Origin: Thermosphaera aggregans
GTDB lineage: Archaea; Thermoproteota; Thermoprotei_A; Sulfolobales; Desulfurococcaceae
DNA length: 64,000 nt
Reading direction: 5' to 3'
NCBI RefSeq assembly: GCF_014962245.1
Contig: NZ_CP063144.1
Location: 610,582 to 674,581, forward strand
The notes beneath the pieces were generated by a model. The model was not told where the DNA came from and did not search any database. It saw nothing but the letters and a program-made list of their open reading frames with translations. Position numbers and translations under genes: made by a program. Below, piece after piece: positions 8,092 through 17,965 of the stretch; position 1 is the first letter of the stretch, and each line of letters starts with the position of its first letter.

Positions 8092-9204
8092 ATGAAGGTT
8101 TACAGGATAGGCTTCCTAGTTAACCCGATAGCTGGGATGGGTGGAAGGGTTGGTCTCAAGGGAACTGATGGATACGCTTTCAAGCTCGCGCTGGAAAGGG
8201 GTGCTCAGCCGGAGTCTCCTCTGAGAGCGCTACAGTTTCTGAACGAGGTAAATGCTAAAGGATTTCAGATCTTAGCAGCACCGGGGATCATGGGAGCAGA
8301 TATTGTTCGGAAAAGCAGGCACGCGAGCAGGCTGGCTGAAATCGTCGGAGAGATCGGCGAGGTCACTACAGCAGAGGATACGCGAAGGATTGCCAGGTTA
8401 ATGTTGGAGAAAGGGATAGACCTCTTGGTTTTCGTTGGAGGTGATGGAACAGCCCGCGATGTTGCAGACGCGATTGATCAAGCAGTTCCGGTGATCGGCG
8501 TGCCGAGCGGGGTTAAAATGTATAGTAGCGTGTTCGCCGTGAACCCGAGGGCTGCTGCGGCCCTACTCGAAGCCTTCCTGAAAGGTGAGGCAGCTATTGT
8601 TGAGAGAGAAGTTCTAGATATTGACGAGGAGGCATTCCGCAGGGATGAACTCGTCATCCGCCTCTACGGATATTTGAAAACCGTTTACCACCAGGAAATG
8701 ACCCAGGGAGGGAAAACATTATTCTCGAGCATCGATGATGAGGAGAATAAAGAAGCCATAGCAAGGTACGTTGTCGAGAACATGTCCCAGGACACCGTGT
8801 ATGTTCTAGGCCCCGGGTCAACTGTTAAAGCGATAGCAAGGGCTCTGGGGCTGGAGTACACTATGCTGGGAGTAGATGTCGTATTGAACGGGAAGCTACT
8901 CTACAAGGACGCGTGGGAAGCTCATTTGCTGAAACTTTTAAGGGACTATGGCAGGGTGAAAGTCATAGTAACCCCTATCGGCGGCCAAGGCTTCATATTT
9001 GGCAGAGGGAATCAGCAATTCTCCCCTAGGTTTCTCAGCGGGATTGATAAAAACGATATCATAATAGTTTCAACCGAGTCGAAAATAAGGAGTCTTGACC
9101 GTCTCCGGGTTGACACAGGGGACCCAGCGGTTGACCACCGTCTCAGAGGATATTACAGAGTTATTGTTGATTACAACAGGTATGTGGTTATGAAGGTTGT
9201 TTGA
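8092..9204 (+). CDS. ATP-NAD kinase-like protein (COG3199)
   Basis: A 370-residue protein of the COG3199 branch of the NAD kinase/diacylglycerol kinase superfamily. The N-terminal GFLVNPIAGMGGRVGLKGTDG is the signature of this branch, and FVGGDGTARDV (GGDG at about 116-119) is the nucleotide-binding core. GVPSGVKMYSSVFAVNP follows as the second conserved loop, and PIGGQGFIFGRGNQQ near 300 is also typical. The substrate (NAD or another small molecule) is not settled for this branch. It follows the amidotransferase gene by 17 bp and probably shares its transcript. Confidence 0.85.
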   Translation: MKVYRIGFLVNPIAGMGGRVGLKGTDGYAFKLALERGAQPESPLRALQFLNEVNAKGFQILAAPGIMGADIVRKSRHASRLAEIVGEIGEVTTAEDTRRIARLMLEKGIDLLVFVGGDGTARDVADAIDQAVPVIGVPSGVKMYSSVFAVNPRAAAALLEAFLKGEAAIVEREVLDIDEEAFRRDELVIRLYGYLKTVYHQEMTQGGKTLFSSIDDEENKEAIARYVVENMSQDTVYVLGPGSTVKAIARALGLEYTMLGVDVVLNGKLLYKDAWEAHLLKLLRDYGRVKVIVTPIGGQGFIFGRGNQQFSPRFLSGIDKNDIIIVSTESKIRSLDRLRVDTGDPAVDHRLRGYYRVIVDYNRYVVMKVV

Positions 9205-9268
9205 TGGAAACCTTTTAATATTCTAATAAGCCATAATATCCAGGGATAGTGTTAACTAGGTGGAGGTC

Positions 9269-9667
9269 ATGAGTAAGAACTATGAAACACTCGGCAACCT
9301 GAAACCAGGCAGCTTCATAATAATTGATGGAGAACCATGCAGGATAGTTGAAATCTCAAAGGCGAAGACAGGGAAGCATGGGAGCGCGAAGGCAAACGTA
9401 GTAGCGATCAGTCTTTTCACAGGGAACAAGAAAACGCTCGTTGCTCCAGCCGACTCGCAAGTAGAGGTTCCAATCATTGATAAGAGAGTTGGACAGATAA
9501 TCGCGGACATGGGGGAGCAGTTCCAGTTAATGGATATGGAGAGTTTTGAAACTTTCGAAGTGGACAAGTCCAGTATTGAGGAGGATTTACGGGCTAAGCT
9601 GAAGCAGGGTAGTGAGGTAGAATACTGGGTCGTAATGGGTAAAAGATTGATAATAAGGTTGAGGTAG
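9269..9667 (+). CDS. eif5A: Translation factor aIF5A (hypusine-containing)
   Basis: Promotes peptide-bond formation at difficult sequences; binds between the P and E sites of the ribosome. The 132-residue protein has an SH3-like N-terminal domain with the modification loop [13 protein letters not shown], where the Lys of GKHG (K36) is expected to become (deoxy)hypusine, and a C-terminal OB fold ([17 protein letters not shown] to [13 protein letters not shown]). The start is ATG 9269, with aggtgg at 9258-9263 as ribosome site; the in-frame GTG at 9260 overlaps that site and is unlikely. A TATA-like ttttaata lies near 9213. Confidence 0.94.
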   Translation: MSKNYETLGNLKPGSFIIIDGEPCRIVEISKAKTGKHGSAKANVVAISLFTGNKKTLVAPADSQVEVPIIDKRVGQIIADMGEQFQLMDMESFETFEVDKSSIEEDLRAKLKQGSEVEYWVVMGKRLIIRLR

Positions 9668-9703
9668 CAGAATACTATTTAAAAACTCCGTTGAAAAATG
9701 TTT

Positions 9704-10057
9704 TTACTCCAGATCCGGTATGAAGGGCGGTTTCTCAGACAAGCCTATAATCGGTATTGAAACACCCGGCTTAGGCTGCTTGGCGAATTCAAACCTCTCC
9801 TCACTTGTTGAAACCACCACGTAGTTTGCCTCAGAAAGCATCGGGTGCTCAGCAGGGTTCACAATATAGTAGTAAAATAATGGGAGACCGTAATACTTGT
9901 AATAATCCCTGAAAACACCTAGAATCCCGATCACGATCTTATCTTTCAGCCGGAACCTGATAATGTAGGTTAAAGCCTGAGGCGTGACCGTTGAGACAGC
10001 CAGCCTTACGAGATCGTTAATCGAGTTGACTTTAACCGGGAGAACCTTCTCTTCCAT
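9704..10057 (-). CDS. Conserved hypothetical protein at the end of the reverse gyrase gene cluster
   Basis: A 117-residue alpha/beta protein. ALTYIIRFRLKDKIVIGILGVFRDYY is the core, followed by YYYIVNPAEHP and a C-terminal Pro-rich tail (KPGVSIPIIG, PPFIPDL). Its start overlaps the end of the nitrilase-like gene by 26 bp, which suggests translational coupling. The order on the minus strand is reverse gyrase, nitrilase-like protein, then this gene. I do not recognise the family. Confidence 0.6.
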   Translation of the reverse strand: MEEKVLPVKVNSINDLVRLAVSTVTPQALTYIIRFRLKDKIVIGILGVFRDYYKYYGLPLFYYYIVNPAEHPMLSEANYVVVSTSEERFEFAKQPKPGVSIPIIGLSEKPPFIPDLE

Positions 10058-10943
10058 GATTCAACTCCAGTTTAAACAAATCCTTAAGGTAGCTAAATAA
10101 CTTAGCTTTGACGTGTTCGGATAATTCATCCCGCGGTTTACTAGGCTCATCTCCTACAATTATCAGTGAAGGAGTTTCCTGTTCATACTTGACCACGATC
10201 TCTCCTTCTTTGGAAACAACTATTGAAGGAGTAACATGCTGGGTTTTTCCTTCCTTATCGACCACGAACCCGCCGGGTATGATTAGTTTCTGGTTGAAAA
10301 TATAGGAGAGGGATTTGGCGATTTCAACCGTTTTCCCCATGTTTTGGAGGAGCGGAGAGGCTGAAAGAATGAGTGTGGAAGCCCCTAGGAGCCTGCACGC
10401 TCTAAGTAGCTCGGGTATGAGGATTTCCTCGTCGTGCAAAACCCCGTAGGAAAAATTGCCCAGGTTGAAAACAAACAGGCTTCTTCCACGTGCAAACCCA
10501 AGCTTCTCCTCAACTGGAGATAGAAACATTTTTCTCTGGGAAAAAGGATTATTGTCCTCTGCGTGCGGTGTGTAGAGGAAGGTTGAATGATAGATTGCGT
10601 GCCCAGATACTTCTACAATGCCCGGCAGGAAAATATTTATTCCATACGTGTTAGAAGCGAATTTGAACACTTTCTGTACTAGATGCGTTTTCGAAACACC
10701 AAACCGTTTCTTCAACTCCTGCTTGCTGAGCTTTAAGGGGTTGTAGAAACCTATTACTGGGCCATGGGGCAGTGAGTAGGGAAGGATTATTGTCTTAATG
10801 TTCAACTCGTTAGCGTAGAATACAATCCTCCTTGCTTTCTCAATATTCATGTTTAACCCGTCAAGTACCACGGGTATATGAGCTATGCCTATCCTGGAGT
10901 GGCCAGTTTCCTCGGTATTTATGATTTCAAACCCGCTAGTCAT
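10032..10943 (-). CDS. Nitrilase-superfamily fold without catalytic residues
   Basis: A 303-residue protein with the order of carbon-nitrogen hydrolase motifs but with the active site replaced. The region matching the nucleophile motif G-x-x-x-C-Y-D-x-x-x-P-E reads GVLHDEEILIPE, so Cys has become Asp. The region matching the Glu motif (F-P-E) reads LPYSLP, with Tyr for Glu. The Lys segment (QRKMFLSP) is kept, and LLRACRLLGASTLILSASP matches the helix-strand after the nucleophile. It is probably a non-enzymatic or binding protein. It starts six bases after the reverse gyrase stop and overlaps the next gene, so it belongs to that operon. Confidence 0.65.
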   Translation of the reverse strand: MTSGFEIINTEETGHSRIGIAHIPVVLDGLNMNIEKARRIVFYANELNIKTIILPYSLPHGPVIGFYNPLKLSKQELKKRFGVSKTHLVQKVFKFASNTYGINIFLPGIVEVSGHAIYHSTFLYTPHAEDNNPFSQRKMFLSPVEEKLGFARGRSLFVFNLGNFSYGVLHDEEILIPELLRACRLLGASTLILSASPLLQNMGKTVEIAKSLSYIFNQKLIIPGGFVVDKEGKTQHVTPSIVVSKEGEIVVKYEQETPSLIIVGDEPSKPRDELSEHVKAKLFSYLKDLFKLELNHGREGSPG

Positions 10944-10949
10944 ACAGCA

Positions 10950-13900
10950 TCACTGTTTTCTACCGCATTTCTCAGAATACTCCTCTTCTAAACTCTTGGT
11001 AACAGGATTATCAAGGATTTTCTCGCGTAGCTCGTCGTATAGTTTCTCGAGGATTTTCATATAGCTTATCCTCCCTTTCTCGATCATTTCCATATCTTCC
11101 TCAAGCCTTCTGGTGGTTTCAACGCTTACTACTTCTCCAAACTTCTCGTTCAGGAACTTATGGATAAACATACCCCTCTCTGTTGGTCTCAAAGCCTTAT
11201 GTTTCTTGGTAACATCGACATACCTCCTATCCAGGAGGGTCTGAATAATCTTGGCATAGGTGCTAGGCCTCCCGATGCCATTTTCCTTCATCCACCTGAT
11301 AACGTCGTGATACCTAGCCATAGGGGGCTTGATCTCCACTACTTCCTTAATCTCCCCCTCGCCCTCAGTGATCCTCGCCTCTATCCTTACATCCTGGTAT
11401 ACTTCAAGGTAGCCTTTTTCAACGATTTCAACAACTCTCTCCACAGCCGTTTCAACACTGTTAATCGTTACCGTGAGGATTTGCTTTCCAATCTTTGCAG
11501 GCTTCATCTGGCTGGCTATGAAACGCCTGAATATGAGGTCGTAAACCAGTATGTGCTGCCTTGTTAATCTTCCAGTGAGCACTATAACACCTTCCCTGAC
11601 GAGCTCGGCAAGCCGGTCAGCATCTATAGGTCTTGTAGGACGTATCGCCTCGTGAGCGCCTCCCTCCCCCCATGTCCTAGGCTGGAAAACCTCCTTGTAC
11701 TTCTCGCCAAACCTTTCCTCAAGATACTGTCTCGCCACTGTTAAGCCTGCTTCACTAACCCTTGTGCTATCAGTTCTATGGTAAGTTATCAAGCCCATTT
11801 CAAACAAGTCCTGCGCAATCTCCATAGTCCTTGTCGTCGCTAATCCAAGGCTTCTTGAAGCCTCCTCAAGGAGAGCATCAGTGCTGAATGGTGGGGGAGG
11901 ATTCTTAACTTCCACGATCACTTCCTTCTCTTTTACCAACAAGCGCGGGTAATTCCTATCCTTTTTCCTTCTTTTCTCGGTGTTTTCCAGGATGCTTACT
12001 AACCCGGCGTTAACTGCTTGAACCCTGTCAATAGTGAACTGGATTTTTTCACCGTTTTTATCAGCAAGGATCCTGTACTTGTAAAGGCTCTTATCCTCTT
12101 TCTCCTTATACCTTTTTATAATGTAACCGAGTACAGGTGTTTGCACTCTGCCAGCGCTGAGGTTTCTGTTCTCCCTGCAACAGTCATGTCCTTTATCTTG
12201 GAGGTTTTCAAAACAGTATGAGGCCCAGGCATACTTCTGCACTATCCCCGAGAGTGAGAACCCTATCCACCTATCTTCTACTCTTCTCACTATTTGTGCC
12301 CCAATCAGCCGTGTATCGAAAGATCTCGGATTCCTTATAGCCTCGAGAATTGCTTTACGAGTAACCTCATGAAACTCAACCCTTCTCACATCTCTCGCGT
12401 AAGGCTCCAGCAGGACTCTTAGATCCCACCCTATCTTCTCTCCCTCGGAATCCGGGTCTGTGCCTATCAGCACCAGGTCAACCTCCCTCGTCAACTCTTT
12501 CAACGCTCTCACAATGTCCGCCTTCCTCACCACCGTGCTTGTTCCACATCTCGGGCACTTATCGGCTTCATCCACGAACTGGTGGCCGTTAACACACTTC
12601 TTTATGTCGGTGTACACTGGGATGAATCTTGAGTCAATCCGTCTGACACCGTAGTTTTCCTGTAGGTCGACGACAAGGTCGTAAACGTGTCCTGCGCTGG
12701 CAACGATTGTTAGCACGTAATCCCCTATGGTGACCTCGTAGGCCTGCAGGTTTCTTCCAAGGACTCTCACGCTAGGCTTGCCGAAGAAGTTTGCGATCGT
12801 TTTAGCCTTGTTCGGAGATTCAACGATGAGGAGGGCGGACTTGATCAGGTCTACCTGTCCCTCCGGGCGATACTCTCCTCGCAGGATTTTCCCAACAATC
12901 ACCCTCTCCTGTTCTATCTCCGCGATCAGCTTTCCCAGCTCAAGCTCTCTGAGGTCGGTTATGGATAATCCCTCGAAAACCCATCTCAACCTCTTGCTCA
13001 GCCCGTTTAACAGCCTCCTGTCGTCGACAATGATTACAGACAAGCCTTTCGTTATCCCTCCAGGATACAGCCTTGAGCATCTTCCACTAGCCTGTATATA
13101 AGTTGCCACATCCGGGATTAACAAGTATTGCCTCCCGTTCTCTCTTAACAGTCCAACATCGCCCAGCCTCGACAGCTTCTTCCAGGTCTCCTCATCTCTC
13201 AACAACTCTCGGGCTAGCTCATACGCTCTAACCAAGTCCTTTATCAAAGGGGTTTCCTCAACTAGCTCGCCTCTCAATTTTTTAGCAAAGTCTTCTCTCA
13301 ACTTGAATAATGCTCCTTGGCTAATACGCTTCAACCTATTAGACAATCTTCCCGTCAGGGATTCCAACTCCTTCTTCGAATCCTCGGGCGCGATCTCCCT
13401 TAACACGGTGATAATTCTTAGCAGGTCGCTGGGTGAGATTTCCTCAAGGGTTGTGCTGAACTTGTGTCTTGGAACCCCTAGGAACACCACATATTTAACT
13501 CTTTCAGGAAGGTCTATTCCTCGAACCATCACCCCATAATAGGTTGCAACGCCGACAAGGCAGTTTAACTCGCCTCGGGCGAAATCGTTTAAAACATCTA
13601 CTTTCTTCTTCGCATGGAATGATTCGGATTTCAAACCCCTGGTTCTAAGAAGCTCGGCAACCCTATCAGCGTATTCAACCCCCTTGTCAACGGGTACGAA
13701 AACCAGGAAGCCATCCTTCAACTTGCTAGCTATTTCGAGAAGAGCATTTTCCGGGTCATCTGCTTCCACGTAAGCATCCACGATGTTCCTAATAGCCTCA
13801 GGCTTTGAACCAGCTTCGAAATCCAGGAATACCTTGAACAGTTTAGGGTATATTCCTCGGGGTCTCCCAGTCGCGCTGTTCACTACCAGGGTTGTCTTAA

Positions 13901-14831
13901 TCCCTGATTTCACCCTGGCTACTCTCTTCTCCAGCTCTTCTATTTCAGCAGAAAGCTTCTCCTTTTCCTCACCAGTGGAGAACACGATTCTCTGGCGTAG
14001 TTTAATAAGGTTCAAGCCATCGTTTATTGCATCGTCTGTAACATTTACAAGGTTCAGGAGCTTTTTAACAGCCTTACCGCTTTTAAGCACCGCATCGACA
14101 TCATCCATTATTATGAGGGCGAAATCCTTATTCTTCAAGAGTTCAAAATTCTTGTGGAAAAACGCGCTCGTCGATAAGAGTATGTCGAAATCTCCGTTCC
14201 TCACCCGCTCCATTAACTCTTCCTTAGATTTTTTATCGCTCTTCCCATGAACCGCTAGGATTTTGAGACAGGACTTGTCTTCCGCCTCCTCACAGATCTT
14301 CAAGCCAGCGTTTACTGCGAACTGTTTTATCTTGGATTCAGCCTGGAGAAGTAGGGGAAGTGTTGGGAAGACAAGGTAGACGCGTCTCACACCTCCATTT
14401 GAAGAGGTTTTCGATGCAGTGTAGAGGGAGATGATTAAAGAGAAAACAGTCTTACCGGTCCCGGTTGGAGCTATTATGCTGAAAGACTTGTTCTTCAACA
14501 CCCTCCTGGCCCATGTCTTCTGAGCACTCCACAGCTTATTACCCTTGGTAGCTTTCTCAAAGAACTCTTCGAAATCCCCAAGTGCTAGTTCCTCGTCAAG
14601 CAACTGCTTCAAGCCTCTAGGGTCTTTTAGGCCTTCGTAGTAAGCCTCTAATACACTCCTATAATCTCGAAGAGCTCCCTCCCTAATCCTTTTCAAAACT
14701 TTTTTGAAAGCGTCCTCGCTTAAGCACTTCTCGCAAGGGGCTTTGTAGAAAAGCCGGTGATCGCTTATCTCGCCCCCGCAGTTTGGACACGCGTGTCGGT
14801 AAAATCCGTAAGGATTAAGCAAATTACTCAT
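10950..14831 (-). CDS. rgy: Reverse gyrase (helicase-topoisomerase IA fusion)
   Basis: Introduces positive supercoils; the hallmark protein of hyperthermophiles. The 1293-residue protein begins with a zinc finger (C15/C18, C33/C36), then the SF2 helicase-like half with Walker A APTGTGKT (121-128) and the DDVD box (IIMDDVDAVL), a latch region, and a type IA topoisomerase half starting at LLIVESPNKAKTIANFFG. A second zinc finger (KKCVNGHQF and KCPRCG) sits in the Toprim region, followed by the metal site TDPDSEGEKIGWD. The catalytic Tyr is Y1017 in GLITYHRTDST. All key residues are intact. It is preceded by a KaiC-like gene 46 bp upstream and followed closely by two small genes. Confidence 0.97.
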   Translation of the reverse strand: MSNLLNPYGFYRHACPNCGGEISDHRLFYKAPCEKCLSEDAFKKVLKRIREGALRDYRSVLEAYYEGLKDPRGLKQLLDEELALGDFEEFFEKATKGNKLWSAQKTWARRVLKNKSFSIIAPTGTGKTVFSLIISLYTASKTSSNGGVRRVYLVFPTLPLLLQAESKIKQFAVNAGLKICEEAEDKSCLKILAVHGKSDKKSKEELMERVRNGDFDILLSTSAFFHKNFELLKNKDFALIIMDDVDAVLKSGKAVKKLLNLVNVTDDAINDGLNLIKLRQRIVFSTGEEKEKLSAEIEELEKRVARVKSGIKTTLVVNSATGRPRGIYPKLFKVFLDFEAGSKPEAIRNIVDAYVEADDPENALLEIASKLKDGFLVFVPVDKGVEYADRVAELLRTRGLKSESFHAKKKVDVLNDFARGELNCLVGVATYYGVMVRGIDLPERVKYVVFLGVPRHKFSTTLEEISPSDLLRIITVLREIAPEDSKKELESLTGRLSNRLKRISQGALFKLREDFAKKLRGELVEETPLIKDLVRAYELARELLRDEETWKKLSRLGDVGLLRENGRQYLLIPDVATYIQASGRCSRLYPGGITKGLSVIIVDDRRLLNGLSKRLRWVFEGLSITDLRELELGKLIAEIEQERVIVGKILRGEYRPEGQVDLIKSALLIVESPNKAKTIANFFGKPSVRVLGRNLQAYEVTIGDYVLTIVASAGHVYDLVVDLQENYGVRRIDSRFIPVYTDIKKCVNGHQFVDEADKCPRCGTSTVVRKADIVRALKELTREVDLVLIGTDPDSEGEKIGWDLRVLLEPYARDVRRVEFHEVTRKAILEAIRNPRSFDTRLIGAQIVRRVEDRWIGFSLSGIVQKYAWASYCFENLQDKGHDCCRENRNLSAGRVQTPVLGYIIKRYKEKEDKSLYKYRILADKNGEKIQFTIDRVQAVNAGLVSILENTEKRRKKDRNYPRLLVKEKEVIVEVKNPPPPFSTDALLEEASRSLGLATTRTMEIAQDLFEMGLITYHRTDSTRVSEAGLTVARQYLEERFGEKYKEVFQPRTWGEGGAHEAIRPTRPIDADRLAELVREGVIVLTGRLTRQHILVYDLIFRRFIASQMKPAKIGKQILTVTINSVETAVERVVEIVEKGYLEVYQDVRIEARITEGEGEIKEVVEIKPPMARYHDVIRWMKENGIGRPSTYAKIIQTLLDRRYVDVTKKHKALRPTERGMFIHKFLNEKFGEVVSVETTRRLEEDMEMIEKGRISYMKILEKLYDELREKILDNPVTKSLEEEYSEKCGRKQ

Positions 14832-14877
14832 GCTAAATCAATCCAATTTAAAAAGGATTGTGTAAAGGTTTTAAACT

Positions 14878-15627
14878 TTATTCTGAGACAAGGTAGTACC
14901 GCTTGGTCTTCAGCACCTTGTCAGGATAGACGATTATCCCCTTGTCCGTGATGTTGAAAATATGCCTCTTCATGCTGTGCGCGGTCCCCCTCATTTTCCA
15001 AATTATCATGCTTCTCACAAGCTCTCCATCAACCTCGTCAAGATCTAACCTCACAATACCGTCCGCGGCGTGCTCTACACCGGGCCCTCCAAACCCTCTC
15101 TCCGTTACGGATACCTGTGAAACAAGTATTGAAGTAGTCCCCATGCCTGATAAGACCTTTTTCAGCTGGAGAACAATGCTCCTAGCTACAGCGGGCCTTG
15201 TCAGGTAGAGTGTTGACACACTATCCACTACAACCCTTTGAGCATTAATCTCCTTAATAGCAGTTCTCAACACGTCAACAAGCTCGTTGACATCGTCAGG
15301 GTCTTTCAACACGTATTTCTCCTTCTTAGCAGCTTCCCCGACACCTCCGGTGAAGGCGTCGACAACGGCGAACTTCCCCTCGGCTTCAAACTGCCTCACA
15401 TCCCAGCCGAACTGCCTCATGTTCACTCTTACCTGGACAGGATGTTCTTCCAAGGCAACGTATACTCCTCCCTCACCCAGGTGGAGGCCGTTCCACAGGA
15501 ACTGTGTCCCGAAAATGGATTTACCTGTCCCCGGACCCCCGCTCAGTAATACCACGTTCCTCTTTGGTATACCCCCGTTTAAAATTTCATCGAAGCCAGG
15601 AATGCCTGTCTTAACTCTCTCAACCAT
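14878..15627 (-). CDS. KaiC-like RecA-superfamily ATPase
   Basis: A single-domain 249-residue ATPase of the archaeal KaiC-like group. It starts with [17 protein letters not shown] and the Walker A loop GGPGTGKS (about 31-38); YVALEEHP holds the Glu pair typical of the group, and [13 protein letters not shown] is Walker [25 protein letters not shown] is the late conserved loop. There is no second domain, so this is not a clock protein. Members are linked to signalling and motility in archaea, but the partner here is unknown. It lies directly upstream of reverse gyrase and diverges from the CDC48 gene. Confidence 0.85.
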   Translation of the reverse strand: MVERVKTGIPGFDEILNGGIPKRNVVLLSGGPGTGKSIFGTQFLWNGLHLGEGGVYVALEEHPVQVRVNMRQFGWDVRQFEAEGKFAVVDAFTGGVGEAAKKEKYVLKDPDDVNELVDVLRTAIKEINAQRVVVDSVSTLYLTRPAVARSIVLQLKKVLSGMGTTSILVSQVSVTERGFGGPGVEHAADGIVRLDLDEVDGELVRSMIIWKMRGTAHSMKRHIFNITDKGIIVYPDKVLKTKRYYLVSE

Positions 15628-15707
15628 TTGGATTCACTAAATATATCCTAAGAGTTAAAATGTTATTTAAGCATTCAAAATATTAGCGTTACGGCAAGGT
15701 GTTTTAC

Positions 15708-17942
15708 ATGCCTTCACAAGGTAAGTCTGATAGAGAAATACGCTTACGCGTCGGCGAAGCTAGGCAGAGGGATGTTGGGAGGAAAATAGGCAGAATCGAC
15801 ACAGCCAGTATGAGAGCACTCGGGATAACCATAGGAGACTTCATAGAGGTTATCGGGCCCAAGGGAAGCGAGGTTGTAAAGGCTTGGAGGGCCTATCCTG
15901 AGGATGAGGATGCTGGTTTGATAAGGATTGATGGCTATGTTAGAAAAAGCATTGGGGTTTCGCCAGGAGACTACGTGACTGTTAGACCTGTAAAGGTTGA
16001 GGCTGCTACAAGGATCACGCTTGCCCCTGTGGGCAGGTTGCCGGTGATGGGTGATTTGTCAGAGTATGTTAGGGAGAGAATTATTGGCAACCCGGTGAAG
16101 AGGGGCGAGGTTGTTGAAATACCTATCTTCGGCATGGTTTTAAGGTTCGTGGTCACCAATACTCAGCCGGCTCCCATAGTCTACGTTACCGATAGGACAT
16201 ATATTGAAGTCAGGGAGGAGCCGGTTAGGCCCGAGGCTATTAGGGAGGGTGTCCCCAAGATAACCTGGGAGGACATAGGGGATTTAGAGGAGGCTAAGCA
16301 GAAGATAAGAGAGATTGTGGAGCTTCCTTTAAAGAATCCTGAGCTTTTCGAACACCTCGGCATAGAACCCCCTAAGGGGATCCTCCTCTACGGGCCCCCG
16401 GGCACCGGTAAGACCTTGCTGGCCAAGGCGCTTGCCAACGAGATTGGAGCCTACTTTACAACGATTAATGGCCCGGAGATAATGAGCAAGTTCTACGGGG
16501 AGTCCGAGGAGAGGTTGAGGAAGATTTTCGAAGAAGCAGAAGCCAACGCGCCCTCTGTCATTTTCATTGATGAGATAGACAGCATTGCCCCCAAGAGGGA
16601 GGAGGTTACGGGCGAGGTTGAGAAAAGAGTTGTAGCCCAGCTTCTAACGTTGATGGATGGTTTGAAGGAGAGAGGTAGGGTAATAGTCATAGGCGCGACG
16701 AACAGGCCGGACGCCCTGGACCCGGCTTTGAGGAGACCGGGCAGGTTTGACAGGGAGATAGAGATTCCGCCTCCCGATAAAAAAGCTAGGAGAGAGATCC
16801 TGGCTGTTCACACGAGGAATATGCCGCTGAGCGAGGATGTAGACCTGGATAAGATAGCTGATATAACGCACGGATACACCGGTGCTGACATAGCGGCGCT
16901 GGCGAAGGAGGCTGCTATTAGTGCCCTGAGAAGATTCATGCAGGAAGAGGGGATAGAGATCGGTCAACCCATACCCGCTGACAAGCTATCCAAGCTGAAG
17001 GTTACGATGAACGATTTCCTGACAGCGATGAAAAACGTGCAGCCCTCGCTAATCAGGGAGGTGTTCGTGGAGGTTCCGGAGGTGAGGTGGGCGGATATTG
17101 GAGGGTTGGAAACCGTTAAGCAAGAGCTGAAAGAAGCTGTTGAATGGCCGATGAAGTATCCCTCCGTGTTTGAGAAAATGGGTATCGAGCCTCCGAAAGG
17201 AATATTGCTGTTTGGGCCTCCTGGCACAGGTAAAACACTGCTAGCAAAGGCCGTGGCCACCGAGAGCGGTGCTAACTTCATAACTGTTAGAGGACCCGAG
17301 GTCTTGAGCAAGTGGGTTGGCGAGTCGGAGAAGGCTATTAGACAAATATTCAGAAGGGCCAAGATGGTCGCGCCATCGGTAGTATTCTTCGACGAGATCG
17401 ACTCGATAGCAGGGGCAAGAGGGTCAGACCCGAGCGGCGTCGTTGACAGGATTGTTAACCAGCTCCTCACAGAGATGGATGGTATTCAGCCGTTGAGGAA
17501 GGTAGTGGTGATAGCGGCGACGAACAGGCCGGATTTACTTGATCCAGCCCTTCTCCGCCCAGGCAGGTTTGACCGGCTAGTATATGTTCCACCGCCCGAT
17601 CTCAGGGCCAGGGTTGAGATATTTAAAGTCCACACTAGGAAAACCCCTATAGCGGAGGACGTGAACATTGAAGAGCTTGCAAGGAGAACGGAGGGATACA
17701 CAGGCGCGGACATAGCGGCAGTGTGCAGGGAGGCTGCAATGATGGCTATAAGGGAGTCCATCGGGGAGAGCGATAAGCCCTCCGTTAAGAAGGTGGAGAT
17801 GCGGCATTTCATAGAAGCATTGAAGAAAGTGCCGCCTTCACTCTCGAAGGAAGATATTGAAATGTATGAGAGGCTGGCAAGAGAGTTGAAGAGAGTGAGC
17901 GGGAGCGGCCCGGTGAGAAGAGTTTCCCTACCCTACGGGTAA
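15708..17942 (+). CDS. CDC48/VAT-type AAA+ ATPase
   Basis: Hexameric unfoldase of the p97/VAT family, feeding proteins to the proteasome or remodelling complexes. The 744-residue protein has an N-terminal double-psi barrel and substrate domain (about 1-180), AAA domain D1 (Walker A GPPGTGKT, Walker [15 protein letters not shown], then [20 protein letters not shown]) and AAA domain D2 (second [43 protein letters not shown]). Both ATP sites and both arginine-finger regions look intact. The start is ATG 15708 with aaggtg at 15696-15701; the in-frame GTG at 15699 overlaps that site. The tail (RRVSLPYG) is short and lacks an HbYX motif. Confidence 0.97.
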   Translation: MPSQGKSDREIRLRVGEARQRDVGRKIGRIDTASMRALGITIGDFIEVIGPKGSEVVKAWRAYPEDEDAGLIRIDGYVRKSIGVSPGDYVTVRPVKVEAATRITLAPVGRLPVMGDLSEYVRERIIGNPVKRGEVVEIPIFGMVLRFVVTNTQPAPIVYVTDRTYIEVREEPVRPEAIREGVPKITWEDIGDLEEAKQKIREIVELPLKNPELFEHLGIEPPKGILLYGPPGTGKTLLAKALANEIGAYFTTINGPEIMSKFYGESEERLRKIFEEAEANAPSVIFIDEIDSIAPKREEVTGEVEKRVVAQLLTLMDGLKERGRVIVIGATNRPDALDPALRRPGRFDREIEIPPPDKKARREILAVHTRNMPLSEDVDLDKIADITHGYTGADIAALAKEAAISALRRFMQEEGIEIGQPIPADKLSKLKVTMNDFLTAMKNVQPSLIREVFVEVPEVRWADIGGLETVKQELKEAVEWPMKYPSVFEKMGIEPPKGILLFGPPGTGKTLLAKAVATESGANFITVRGPEVLSKWVGESEKAIRQIFRRAKMVAPSVVFFDEIDSIAGARGSDPSGVVDRIVNQLLTEMDGIQPLRKVVVIAATNRPDLLDPALLRPGRFDRLVYVPPPDLRARVEIFKVHTRKTPIAEDVNIEELARRTEGYTGADIAAVCREAAMMAIRESIGESDKPSVKKVEMRHFIEALKKVPPSLSKEDIEMYERLARELKRVSGSGPVRRVSLPYG

Positions 17943-17965
17943 AACCTTCTCTGGGTGCTTTCTGA

